64,000 nt of DNA from Zonotrichia leucophrys gambelii (Eukaryota; Chordata; Aves; Passeriformes; Passerellidae): the NCBI RefSeq assembly GCF_028769735.1, contig NC_088170.1:49075585-49139584 (forward strand). The letters are read 5' to 3'. This document shows, piece by piece, positions 12,656 through 22,640 of the stretch. The stretch's first letter is position 1, and every line of letters begins with the position of its first letter. The translations under genes were made by a program, and so were the position numbers. The notes beneath the pieces are model-generated. The model had not been told where the DNA came from. It did no database searches and was given only the letters and a program-made list of their open reading frames with translations.

Positions 12656-13666
12656 TGTTGGGATCCGGTTAGTAAAATTTTTAGAGTGATGCCTCTACCT
12701 GAATTAAGGCGCAAACAAGACATTAAGTCAAAGTCAATAGCAGGAATTTTATTAAACAGCAAATGTGAAAGAGGTAAGTGTGTGTGAAAGAGGTAGAAAA
12801 GAGGTGGGGAGATAAATGTAGTGACAGAGATAGATTAAGTAGAAATGATAACCACTCTGTGGATCCTAACCGCATCCTATTGATCTTCTCCATCAGGTTT
12901 TCTTGGTGGTGAGGGTCCCTCCCCAGAAATGGAGTCCAGTGAATTAATATACATTTGGGTAAAGTGGGAATGCCCTGGGGCAGGGGCAGTGTTGCACAGT
13001 CTCTTGTCACAGACTCTGGATCTGCGGCCTCACTTTGCATCATGTGCAGTCCTCTGGTGCAAGGCCTCAGGAGTGAGTCCCTAGGGGACCCTCAGGGGAC
13101 CCTCTCTAGTCCCTCAGGGGAGCACTCTAGGGGGGTCTTTGATGAGCACCTCCTCAGGTGCCCCTCACATGCAAATCCTGGAATGTGGCCTTCCCAGGGT
13201 AGGGGGTTTTACACCTCAGCCAGTTTGTGTAAGGGAGGATGGGTGTTCACTGCCTCTGACCACAAGTTATGCCTCACACCTGAAACTCTCCTCCTCTCCC
13301 CTAGGTTGTGGGGGACTGTATGCAAACACGGCCTCAGCAGATGGGTCTGCGCTCTATGGCCTCCTCCACCACAAACCCAGCCAGGGATGACTTTCAGGAC
13401 AACTACTGGCTTTGGCTGGTTTTTTTTGTGGATGTATTCTTCTCCCTCAGCCTTGTTTCCTTCTCCCTAGACCCGAGATGATTGAACAATAGTATCACTT
13501 CTATTTTATCTCAAGTTCCCTTAAGTAGCTTAATTCATAATCAAAAGTTTCAGTTTGGAGGCTTCTTCAGGGAGGGGTGGGCTTTGGTGGTTGCAGCTTC
13601 TTTATACAGTTTTGCCATAATGGACAAAAGTCCTTCATAATAATGTTTGAGCCAAAAACCATAACA
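12656..13666 (-). mobile_element. LTR of an endogenous retrovirus, antisense (boundaries approximate)
   Basis: Read on the minus strand, the segment starts TGTTATGG (at 13666) and ends CCCAACA (at 12656), the TG...CA form of retroviral LTRs. It has an AATAAA poly(A) signal at 12748-12753 about 90 bases before its end. Positions 12686-12770 clearly match the LTR segment at 49780-49865 in the same orientation; both contain TGAATTAAGG and AACAGCAAATGTGA. The U3 part (13000-13480) is GC-rich and holds a 171-codon plus-strand frame with no recognisable content. No target-site duplication was found at these ends, so one or both boundaries may be off. No retroviral coding region flanks it, so it is probably a solo LTR. 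Confidence 0.6.
12748..12753 (-). terminator. Poly(A) signal of the antisense LTR
   Basis: AATAAA on the minus strand, placed as expected at the R/U5 side of the LTR. The related copy near 49.84 kb has lost the exact hexamer. Confidence 0.55.
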
Positions 13667-15599
13667 TTTCAGTCTTTGACCATCTGTAGCTGATCCTGGG
13701 CTCCAATCTCTCAATTTATCAGCACCTGGACATGGGTGCCCTGAGTCATTGCCCCACTCCAGTTGCTGGTCACAGAAACACAGCTGGCCTAAATGAGTTT
13801 GTCAGTGGGATATCAGTCTTGCATCAAGACTAGTGAAGTCTCTTGATTGCAGACAACCTTAAACTGTTTATACGTAGAAGAATGTAAGTGAAAGGTTATT
13901 TTCACTGAAGGTTACACACAATATGACTTTTAGAATTTAATTGCAATGATAAACACCAACTGCAAATCAGAAAAATATCTTTGTTTTGCTGCCATCAGCT
14001 ACAAGTTCCCCATATCAATACTCAGAATTGAGGCTCTGTGCACAGCACAACAATTTACCTCACACCTGAGCCCAATCAGAGTTAGATCCACATACTGGGC
14101 TTTCTTGCCTCAGGTTTCCTGAGGGAACTGACCTATTGAACATTTTCTGAATGCAAGTAGTAAACATGGATGAAATTGCAGCCAGTGTTTTCAATAAAAA
14201 TTTGTGTGTATGGCATCAGCCTTTCATAGATGACTGTGGCTAGCTCACCTTCCCAAGAAACAACAGACTCAAGCATTCCTGCCAAGAATATTCAGTCTAG
14301 TCCAGTCCTACAGCTATGATAAAAAGATTAAGCTGTTTTTTTTTTTCTTTGAAATACCATAAGAAAAGAAAATCATATAAAATTCACTGACTCAGAGGTA
14401 GTGTGAGTTGGTAAACAAGTAGTTTGGATTCTCTCAAAGGGATAGTGAATCATGGACACAAATTTCTACCTAAAGTTGTTTGTGGACTTTATCCAGTGAT
14501 TCATTAACATAAAACACAACAATCCTAAGGCTGGGTTGACTCTTAGAGTAGCTAAAAATCCCTTAAACGGTGGGTGTTAGCTGCTCTAGAAGTCTTTATT
14601 ATATCCAGTTATTAGTTCTCAGAATAAAAGAATATCTCATTTTTCAAGAATGTGAGACATGAGCCCACAGACATTTCAGAGAGCTTTTGATCCTGCTATC
14701 CATTTTTCTAAATTTTTGATTGCACCGTACTCTGGCAGTCTATGTTTTAGTGATTACAGCAGTTGCTGACTGGCTTACAACATGTTGTATAACACTAAGC
14801 TAGCCAGGCACCACTCACTTCTGTGAAGCAAGATATCAAGTGTCCACTGCTACATGAGTCTGACAGATTTCCTGTCCACTTTACACTTCTACTCAAGACT
14901 TTGTGATTAACAACCTAACATGTACCTCTGCCTGCTATTTCTTATTTCAAATGTAAGAATATTTCTATATTGCAAAGCTGATGAATTGCTAAAATTTTGT
15001 GTCTTTCAGTAACAACATTTATGGTTTGTTAATCTTGTTCTAACAGGGTTAATATTTTCATTTACAGCTAACATTTTCAGGGTGCACAGATTTCATCATG
15101 TATGTGTAAGATTCTGGCACCCCATTTGAAACAATGTTTTGCTACAAACTCTCCCTGTATAGTAATTTTAAGGAGAATAATGAACATTTTTGCCACACAC
15201 CTCTCATTTCTGAAATCTGTCCTTGAATACATCCTTTGTTTTTTTGTTAGTTTCTCTCTCCCATTTCTCAGCATTATCAGGCAGGTAGTTTTGCATCAGA
15301 TTCTAAATATATCTGTCCTGGCTACAAGTTTATTTCTTTGATGGCAGTAAAGATGAAATAGAAACTGTATGTAATGACTTTGCAGTTTTTAACAGTGGCA
15401 TGAGAGGCAAATATGTGGCACCCATATATTGAAAGCAAAAAATAGAAGGATCTGGGTATTTATAAATTCACAGCTGAGCTTCAGCTCCTAGAAAAATACT
15501 TGCTTAAGTTATCAAACAATTCCATAAATTCCTACAAGAAAACAGGGTGATAAGTAAGAGCACACATGGATCTGCCATGTATGCCATAAATCAGGAAGT
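13667..15599. other. Non-coding stretch
   Basis: Nothing supportable. Overlapping frames at 15077-15341 are open on both strands but have no recognisable content. Confidence 0.5.
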
Positions 15600-15705
15600 G
15601 TCAAACCCATCTTGGTTTTTTGACAGGGTAACACTGGAAGGACAAGTGGATGTCAAATATCTTGATGTTAGTAAGGCTTTTGACATTGTTTCACATGAAA
15701 TTTAG
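15600..15705 (+). pseudogene. CR1-type reverse-transcriptase remnant (domain A)
   Basis: From 15622 the frame reads DRVTLEGQVDVKYLDVSKAF and continues DIVSH before a TAG at 15703-15705. This is the first catalytic block of LINE reverse transcriptase. In CR1 it has the form VDVVYLDFSKAFDTVSH, where the Asp after YL binds metal. The Asp is kept and one residue near it is changed (F to V). Sequence on either side cannot be aligned by eye to CR1, and there is no 3' tail. The copy is old, short and broken. It may belong to an older CR1 lineage than the copies at 27.7 and 41 kb. Confidence 0.7.
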
Positions 15706-16530
15706 TAAACAAATGTAGGAATTCTTGTTTTCAGAAAGAATGGATGCAAAGACAAGGATTATAAAGTACATTCAAGCAGGGATTATCAAAGAGAATTGCA
15801 GCACACCACAACAATCTGCTTCAATTTTCAACACTATTTTAAAATATCTATGTTTTATATGTATGGCAGCCAGAAAAGGCATTTTCAGATGTGGCAAGTG
15901 TAAAAAAAAGTATATGCAGAAAGCATTAGTGATGAATGCAGTACTGGCCACCCATGTTTTGAAAATATTTACTCCTACTGAGGTAGATTTGACACAATAA
16001 TGCTTCTAGAAGCATATGGGGAAAAGGCTGACTATTTTGAAAAAGAAAAAGGGGTTTCCTTCTTTTACCTGAAAAGCAAAGGATAAGAAAATATATAACT
16101 GAGATGATAAATCACTTTCCCACAGCCCACATTATATGCATAAACTTAAGTGTAAAAAAAACCTTATTTAGGTAAAGGATGGTGTTGACATAAGAAGATG
16201 ATGAATTTAATCTGCCCATAAATTAAATTAGGTTGTAAATTATAACAGTTCTAACCATCAGAGGAGTGACATTTAAGGGGGAGAAAGGAGAGGGGGAGGG
16301 AATTCAAACCTAATAAACTGATTAAGCTCTATCTTGAAGCTAGTTAAAGGAATTGTGATGAAGCAATTGTCTGCTATAACAGCTGGGACTGGTCTTCATG
16401 CTTCAGAAGAACCCTTCCTGTTCCAAATTCTTCATCTTATATCTAAATTTAAATTATATAGAGTAGCTGTTAAACTTCTTTTTGCAGCATGCACCTATAT
16501 GCCCTTGATAGTAAAAATCTGTGGTTTTTG
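15706..16530. other. AT-rich stretch after the reverse-transcriptase remnant
   Basis: A 91-codon plus-strand frame at 15725-16000 contains CGKCKKK but no recognisable domain. It could be the eroded remainder of the same LINE copy, though no match was seen. Confidence 0.4.
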
Positions 16531-17010
16531 CTACTCCCTAACACCACTCTGTGAGAGCAGTCTGGAATCAGGCCTCTGACATGCCACAGACTGCAGGGGA
16601 CAGCATCCTTTGGCATCCCACCACCATCCCTGCACTCACTTCAGCAGCTCTGGCCCCCTGTGCCCTCCATCCCATAACAACCCCTGCATTAATTGCCTTG
16701 CATGAGTTGTCAAGTCTGTGGCAGCGCTCCTGATTGTGCATGCTCCCTGGACGTGAGTTAAATAGGAACTCAGGTACGAATCTGCTGGGTCTGCCTGGGA
16801 GGGGCTCGCTCAGTACCTACTGGTTCAGCAGAATATTTCTCACATTATGTTTGGGTTCCAGTGGCAGCCAGCTGGGTCCAGCTCCTCTCTGCTGTGCCGT
16901 GAGCCAAAGGTGCCTGAGTGTGCCTTCCTGGGCACAGAGCACACACCATGGAGCTCTGTGCTCCTGCACTGGGACTGCTCCTGGTGAATAGGATACGCAG
17001 ATTCAAAGGG
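16531..17010. other. GC-rich block of unknown origin
   Basis: This block is markedly GC-richer than both flanks and has three short plus-strand frames (16334-16579, 16551-16733, 16734-16991) with no recognised domain. The base composition and abrupt edges suggest an inserted element, probably LTR-derived, but no termini, duplication or poly(A) signal were found. Confidence 0.3.
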
Positions 17011-18194
17011 AGGAAGTGAAGGGCATCACAGAGAAAGCTGAGTATTGATAACGTGACCTGATCTTCTCAGTTAACATCTGTGCTGTGGAATTAGCTGAAC
17101 ATTTGAGAGAGCTGGAACAAGTTGCCATTGCAACTCAGGAAGAGAACCTTTGGGTCAGAAATTACCAGGCAAGTTTTTGTTACTTTTATTTCGATTTTGA
17201 GGAGAGTGACTTATGCAAAAGTATTTTCAATTTTCACTTCAAGAGGCATTAGAAAGTTCTGAGAGATATAACACTTTTGAAGTTTGAGAACCTTCTGAAC
17301 ATAAATGAATAATTAGTTTCTCAAATAATATACATTTTAAATAAGCATTGATTGTTAAGTTTCTACAACAATGAAAATATTAACTCTCTTTGTTATATTG
17401 AAATGCAGACCTTCTTACTAGATATGTAATGTGCAAATGTAAAACTCAAAAATATATTCTTAAAAATATAAGAAGTAGACCAAATGCAAATTCATTGGAC
17501 ATAACCAAAACATGTTCAATATAGGCTGTCTTTAAAAACAAAACCATAGAAATAAAAAATAATATTCATTAAAATATTCCTGAAGTATTTTGGGGGAACT
17601 TTAATGTAGCTCAAAGTGGAGAACACTATTTGTTGCTTCTGAGACTGCAGTTAGAAATTATTAATTCTTACATTATATACCTCAAGCAATTCAAAGTTTA
17701 AATTGCAGATTTATGACTATTTCATGCAAAGTTATTCCCAGTAATGAACAAAAATACACACACACCAGTAGTTATATACATATTTCAAAATATAAAAGGA
17801 AAGCATAAACAGCCTTTAAACAAAACAGTTGTTCTGAACTTATGTTTCTGAGGTTCTAGAACTAGGAGATTTTTTTCACATACCAAGCTTCTGCTATCTT
17901 GACAGAAAATGGAAGTCTCCAAGAATACCTGCAACTAGACTGGCATCTTATATAGCTAAATAAGGAATTTAAATAAGCATCTGGGGTACCATAATCCTCA
18001 GGGAGAATACATGCATATATAAGTGCATGAAGAGAGAGAGGGAGAAGTATCTCTTAAAACTGTCAGTAATGACAAACTGAGTGTTGCAATATTCAACACT
18101 GTAAAAGATCTGATTAATATATAATTTGATTTTCCATGTTTAGATTTATCATCTACAGATGCACTGAACAATGCCAGCACCCCTGAGGATTGGT
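17011..18194. other. AT-rich non-coding stretch
   Basis: No gene, element or RNA gene recognised. Confidence 0.5.
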
Positions 18195-18378
18195 TAGCCC
18201 TGGAACAGGCTCCCCAGGAAAGTGGCCATGGCAGCAAGCCTGCCAGAGCTCAAGGATCGACTGGATGATGCTTTTAGTTTCTAGTTTTAGACAATCGACA
18301 ATCCTGAGAGGAGCAGGGAGTTGTACTTCATTATCCTTATGAGTCCCTTACAATTTGAAACATTTTGTGATCCTAGGA
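18195..18378 (+). mobile_element. CR1 LINE 3' end (sense)
   Basis: Contains the CR1 terminal signature: CTGGAACAGGCTCCCCAGGA near the start, the CCTGCCAGAGCTCAAGGA block, then GAGGAGCAGGGAGTTG and a decayed tail ending TTTTGTGATCCTAGG in place of TTCTATGATTCTATG. It encodes only the last residues of ORF2 plus the short 3' untranslated part. It is 5'-truncated, as most CR1 copies are. Confidence 0.85.
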
Positions 18379-18999
18379 TTCAACAGAAAATTCTCATGTT
18401 GTCCAGAGAATGGAGAGAAATTATTTTTTAATCTTTGCTGAAAAAACCATTATATCATTTCTCAACATATCCTCTAGTGCTGATAAAAACACATTAAAGG
18501 AAAACATATAACTTGGAATATCTAGGAATACTAGTGGTACTTATATGGCACAAACACAGTGTAAATAATATCAAAATTCCTGTTAAAACCACAGATAACT
18601 AAGCTCCTGTTACTGTCCTTTTTAATTACTTTTTGTCAAGAGTTAATGGAAAATACAGAGGAACAGATTGTTTTCATAGATATGTTGGGGTGAGTAAAGA
18701 ATTTTTTTGTTATATACAGCTTGTAAAATAGGTCTGAGAGGAAAGTCCAAAATAATGTAACAGGGTGTAAATGTGAGAGGCTGAACAATCTTGAACACAT
18801 AGTATATTTTCACAGACAGGTGTTTCTTTTAAAAAAAAGTACTTTGAAAAATTATTTTATTCAGGGAATGTTTACACTCTTAAGACTTCCTTCGTTGGAA
18901 TCCATGCTTGTTGAAGCAAATGATAAATCTCCCATTCATTCAACCATGCAATAAAAGCTTTTGCAAATCCTACTCAGAACATGCTGTTCTCAGATGATA
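18379..18999. other. AT-rich non-coding stretch
   Basis: Nothing recognised. Confidence 0.5.
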
Positions 19000-19081
19000 G
19001 TTTGAGGAGCTGCTTAATCTGGCAGCCTGACAGAGGGAAGATGCTGCAGTTTTGTGCTTCCAAGACCAGCTTCCCAACAGG

Positions 19082-19095
19082 CACACACACACACA
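19082..19095. repeat. (CA)7 microsatellite
   Basis: A short pure CA run followed by imperfect CACATG units. Confidence 0.8.
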
Positions 19096-19277
19096 TGTAC
19101 CCAGGACATGCACACATGTAGGCACTCATGTAGATCAAAACAGACAGAAAACACAGCACCCAGGAAATCACGAACAGGACAGAAGGACTCATGCTGTCCC
19201 CCTTTCTGGCTAATCACAGTGAAAACCAGTTAGTGGAAAATGGGCACATGCACCTTGCAGCCCTCCAGAAGCTGGGC

Positions 19278-20033
19278 TCAAGCACTCAGGCTGCCCAGTA
19301 GCTGCCCTGGATCCCAGCTTCCCAGCTGCTGGCTCCTGAACAGAGAAGCCTCCAAGACCACACCAGTAACCATCCTTGCACTCTCAGCTTGGTCATTAGC
19401 TGGCCCTAAACCCCTGGCCCAGCTGCCTTGCACATAGACATGTGAAAGCCATGCTGTACTACCTGGTTCAAAATTATGAACCCATATATTTGGTGCTAAA
19501 CTATGGCCACCTCGGACTCTCCAGTACCTGGTATGGACCCTCCAGTCCCTGAGGTAGCCAACTTCAGACTCCCTGGTCTCGCCAGGATCCAGCCCAGACT
19601 CTGGGGCCTCTTGATACCCAGCCACTGAACCTCTGCTACTTATTGTCTGGTCCATCTTGATGCACACCAGTGATTGCACACTGAAACCACACCTGAATGC
19701 AATTAATCCCTTTTGTGATGTCTCCAGATGCTCCCACCCCAGACACACAGGCCCTGAGATTCCTGCTGCTGCACTAAAATCCCCAGACACACGTGCACAT
19801 GGGACAGAGATCCCTGCACCTGGGAAAATAGTTAGAAATTGAGTGCAATGAGAGAACAAGACAGATTCTGTGAAACTTTCCTTGCCTATGATTGCAGAAA
19901 GATCTTCCTGACATGTACTAATGCCTCCCATATTTCCAAAGGCTGTTATCACCTCCAATAGAAGGGTTAGGTTGTTGGACACCCTGGGGCCATGAGCTGA
20001 AGCTCCTCTGTGACCCTCCTGGTGAGGAACCAC
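19278..20033 (-). other. Longest open frame (251 codons), unrecognised
   Basis: Open for 251 codons on the minus strand, starting only at GTG (20033). No reverse transcriptase, protease, integrase, gag zinc knuckle or cellular domain is visible. The residues are a mixed set rich in G, S, L and V. A weak internal repeat is visible around DWRVHTRYWRVRGGH, mirrored in the DNA as a repeated TGGAGGGTCC / TGGAGAGTCC motif. That is more typical of LTR U3 sequence than of a protein. GC-rich DNA has fewer stop codons, so a frame of this length can occur by chance. There is no upstream promoter or splice context to support expression. Confidence 0.2.
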
Positions 20034-20170
20034 CTCAGGGTCTCCCTTTGCTCTGCAGAGGTTGTTGAAGTTCCCCCAAATCTCACTGCTCTTCTGGGCT
20101 CCTTTGTGTTCATGGACATGTGCCTTTAATCACAAAAACTAATCACTACATGCCCACCTCTGATACATAC

Positions 20171-20419
20171 CCTTCATACCCTTCAGTCTTCAGCACAAGG
20201 CATTTTTTAGAGATTCAACAACAAAAAATATTTCTCTTTAGAAAATCAAATTTTGAAAGAAATTTAAAGTTAAGGGAGATAGTTCTGTGAGGAATTACAT
20301 TTTATGAGAAAGACATTGAAAATTTGTATTTCATCAGAAGTTAAAAGCAAAACTCATGTTAGTAATTTTGAAGAGGGAGAGAGTGTACTAAAATGCCATA
20401 TTTCTAGGTAAGCAGGTAA
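20171..20419. other. Short AT-rich spacer before the solo LTR
   Basis: Nothing recognised. Its last five bases with 20420-20424 form the left flank and target duplication of the LTR. Confidence 0.5.
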
Positions 20420-20424
20420 ACATA
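20420..20424. repeat. Target-site duplication, left copy (ACATA)
   Basis: Identical to 21751-21755 and directly abutting the TGTGG start of the LTR. Confidence 0.85.
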
Positions 20425-20554
20425 TGTGGTGGTTTGACCAGGAAGAAGTGGGAATTCTGGGATGCTGTGGTCAAACCAATGGGTGCTTCGATTTTGATAT
20501 TGGCACCTGGTGTAGCCAGTGGGGTTTGGACACACCTCTGAGAACACACAGGGG

Positions 20555-20562
20555 TTAAAAAG
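20555..20562 (+). promoter_or_regulatory. TATA-like box in the solo LTR
   Basis: TTAAAAAG about 130 bases into the LTR, where U3 promoters often lie. It is only a partial TATA match, so this is an inference from position. Confidence 0.35.
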
Positions 20563-20746
20563 CAGAGCTTCGGCCCTGGGAGGCTCTCTTGGGACTTTGA
20601 GGGAAAGAGGTTGGATTGCCCTCCTTCGTCCAGCTGCTGCTGCTGGGCTGGGGAGGGGCAGCCATGTGGTAGGCCTGGGCCTGGACAGAGATGTGGGAGG
20701 CCCTTGAGGATGGAAGGGTGGAGGAGCCCCAAGAGACATCGGGCAG

Positions 20747-20758
20747 CCCCCCCCCCCC
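20747..20758. repeat. C12 homopolymer inside the solo LTR
   Basis: Twelve consecutive C residues, prone to replication slippage and sequencing error, followed by an imperfect GAGA repeat. Confidence 0.85.
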
Positions 20759-21622
20759 AGGAGAGAGAGAGGGAGAGAGTCGGTGACGCCGAATCTGATA
20801 GCAGCCGGCCCAGGAGGAGAAGGAAGGGGGGGGAGTGCAGCGAGGAGGTGCCCGGCCAGAGCAGCAGAGAGTGTGGGAGTGCCGGAGCTCTGGGACAGAC
20901 AGAGACTGAAATTTTTAACCCCTTTATTTCATGATTGGGACCTCACAAAAATGCTGGTTCTCCTCGGAGCTGAATAAGAAGAGAGATAAGAGATGAGATA
21001 ACAAGGACCTGGCCTGAGGGAAGTGGAGAAGACTGGCTGAGTGGAGAGAGAGATGATTGGAGTGGCCTTTTGGCTGGACTTTTCTTGTGTAGCCATAGAC
21101 TCAGTTTGTTCCTGTGACACAGAGACTGCACTTGGGGGGAAGCAGTGCCTCAGAACCAGGAGGGTTCATTGTGGGGACCCCTCGGCCCCAGGGGGTTGGA
21201 AAAATATGGGGGGGACAGATGTCCCAAAGCAGAGACTGTGCCTTTTTGGAGTGAGACAAGGCATCCTTAAAAGACAACCATAAAAGCAGCTCTGGTCCAT
21301 GCACAGTGGTGAGAGCACTGGGCACGGAAGGAAAATGTCACAAGCAGCAAAAGGACTTTCCGGGCTGTGCCGAGTGACATTGGAAGCACACGAGGTTTCA
21401 GCGTGTTTCCAGGGGAAGCCTATGGTGCAAGAAGGACTCCTCTCCTCTTCGTGGACTGAAGTTTGAATATTTTAAAGGGTGGTGTCAGACTGGGCAGTTG
21501 GTGATTTGGGGGAATGTATCGGATTGGGAGATTTTTGGTGGTGGGGAGGAGGAAAGTGTTTTTTGTAAGGTTTTCAGTTTTTTCCCTTATCGTTTTTTCC
21601 CCTCTTTTCTTGTAGTTTAGGT

Positions 21623-21628
21623 AATAAA
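21623..21628 (+). terminator. Poly(A) signal of the solo LTR
   Basis: AATAAA within GTAATAAAGTTTTC, about 120 bases before the LTR end. The GT-rich sequence upstream and T-rich sequence around it fit a functional polyadenylation region. Confidence 0.7.
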
Positions 21629-21750
21629 GTTTTCTTTATGTTTAAGCTGGAGCCTGCTTTGCTTATTCCTGGTCACATCTCACAGCAGACACCAGGGAGA
21701 GGGTATTCTCATGGGGGCACTGGCTCTGTGCCAGGCCCAAAACCATGACA

Positions 21751-21755
21751 ACATA
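21751..21755. repeat. Target-site duplication, right copy (ACATA)
   Basis: Directly follows the CATGACA end of the LTR and matches 20420-20424 exactly. Confidence 0.85.
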
Positions 21756-22320
21756 TTTAAGGTATTAAAACTATGAATAATTCAAATGATCTGGAGAAGG
21801 CAAGGGAGACTGTAAAAACAAAGAAGATATAAAAAAAATTGTAGAAAGGAAGTCATGAAAAAGGACAAAAATCAGCATGTTTGGAGGCTATTTCTAATAA
21901 ATGCATTAAATCAAATAATAAAAAACCACACAAGACAAGTTAAAATTATTACAGGATTTATTCACATTGTACTAGAATCTGATAAGAGAATAACAAAGAA
22001 CTTTGATGTGGAAGATACTGAGGAACATAGCCAAAAATAGATACATCAAAGTGCACTGTTTGTTTATGTTAAGGCTCAGCAGGATTACAAAAGTAAGGAT
22101 AACACTGCAGAGAAGAAAGATTGATGGACCCCAACCAACAATTATTGAGGAATTCCCATAAGAGATTTCTTCACAAGAAAATGTGGTAATATAGAAACAG
22201 GTAATTGGGAATAAAGTCCTTTGGGATGGATTCATTGGTCTGGTGCCTGTAAGTAGTAAGCACATGATAATAAATATGAGCCAACTTCATCTGAAGACAA
22301 AGGAAATTGTTAATAGCTGC
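21756..22320. other. AT-rich non-coding stretch
   Basis: Short frames on both strands (21855-22040 plus, 21972-22265 minus) with no recognisable content. Confidence 0.5.
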
Positions 22321-22640
22321 CATTGACCAACCCTGATGACATCATTGTGGGGCTTTTCCTGTGGGGAAGAGAGTTAAATCCCTTCTTGCTCGGCGTCTGC
22401 CATGAAAGGTCAGTGTCAGCAAGAACAAGTGTGCCCCAAGGTGGTGCAGAGTGGTGTGAGCCACCTGCTGTGCTGAGCCTGAGCTGTGACAGACCACAGG
22501 AAAAGTGCCTTGGCCAAGAGATGGGGATACAATAATGGGAATCTCAGGGCTGATGGCAACTTGTGGCGGGCAGTGAGATACACAGCTGTGACCTATTACC
22601 TGAACTAAACCTACAAATCCTACTTAAAAATAAACTGTTT
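22321..22640. other. GC-rich block, possible decayed LTR
   Basis: A GC-rich island between AT-rich flanks, with an AATAAA within CTTAAAAATAAACTG near its right edge. A poly(A)-like site at one side of a GC-rich block is what an eroded LTR would leave, but no terminal repeats or duplication are visible. Confidence 0.3.

Larger units (their letters stand above)
19000..20170. other. GC-rich block, possible decayed LTR element
   Basis: About 1.1 kb, far GC-richer than its flanks, with a (CA)7 run at 19082-19095. It carries the longest open frame in the window (19278-20033, minus). No LTR termini, target duplication or conventional poly(A) signal could be fixed. Composition and sharp edges suggest an inserted element, most probably retroviral in origin, but this is inference. 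Confidence 0.35.
20425..21750 (+). mobile_element. Solo LTR of an endogenous retrovirus with perfect target duplication
   Basis: The segment begins TGTGGTGGTTTGACC and ends AAAACCATGACA. It is bounded on both sides by the same five bases, ACATA (20420-20424 and 21751-21755). A 5-bp duplication with TG...CA ends shows LTR integration. The 1326-bp length, the GC-rich body and the start and end sequences resemble long passerine ERV LTRs as I remember them; a 5-bp duplication would fit the ERVL group. A TATA-like TTAAAAAG lies at 20555-20562 and an AATAAA at 21623-21628, so it reads as a plus-strand LTR with a very long transcribed part. There is no retroviral coding sequence on either side, consistent with recombination between the two LTRs of a provirus. 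Its frames (for example 20611-20934 plus and 20388-20739 minus) are incidental. Confidence 0.88.

Noticed and set aside
12955..13470. 171-codon plus-strand frame as a gene
   Set aside because: It lies wholly in the GC-rich part of an antisense LTR, lacks a domain, and starts at a non-ATG codon.
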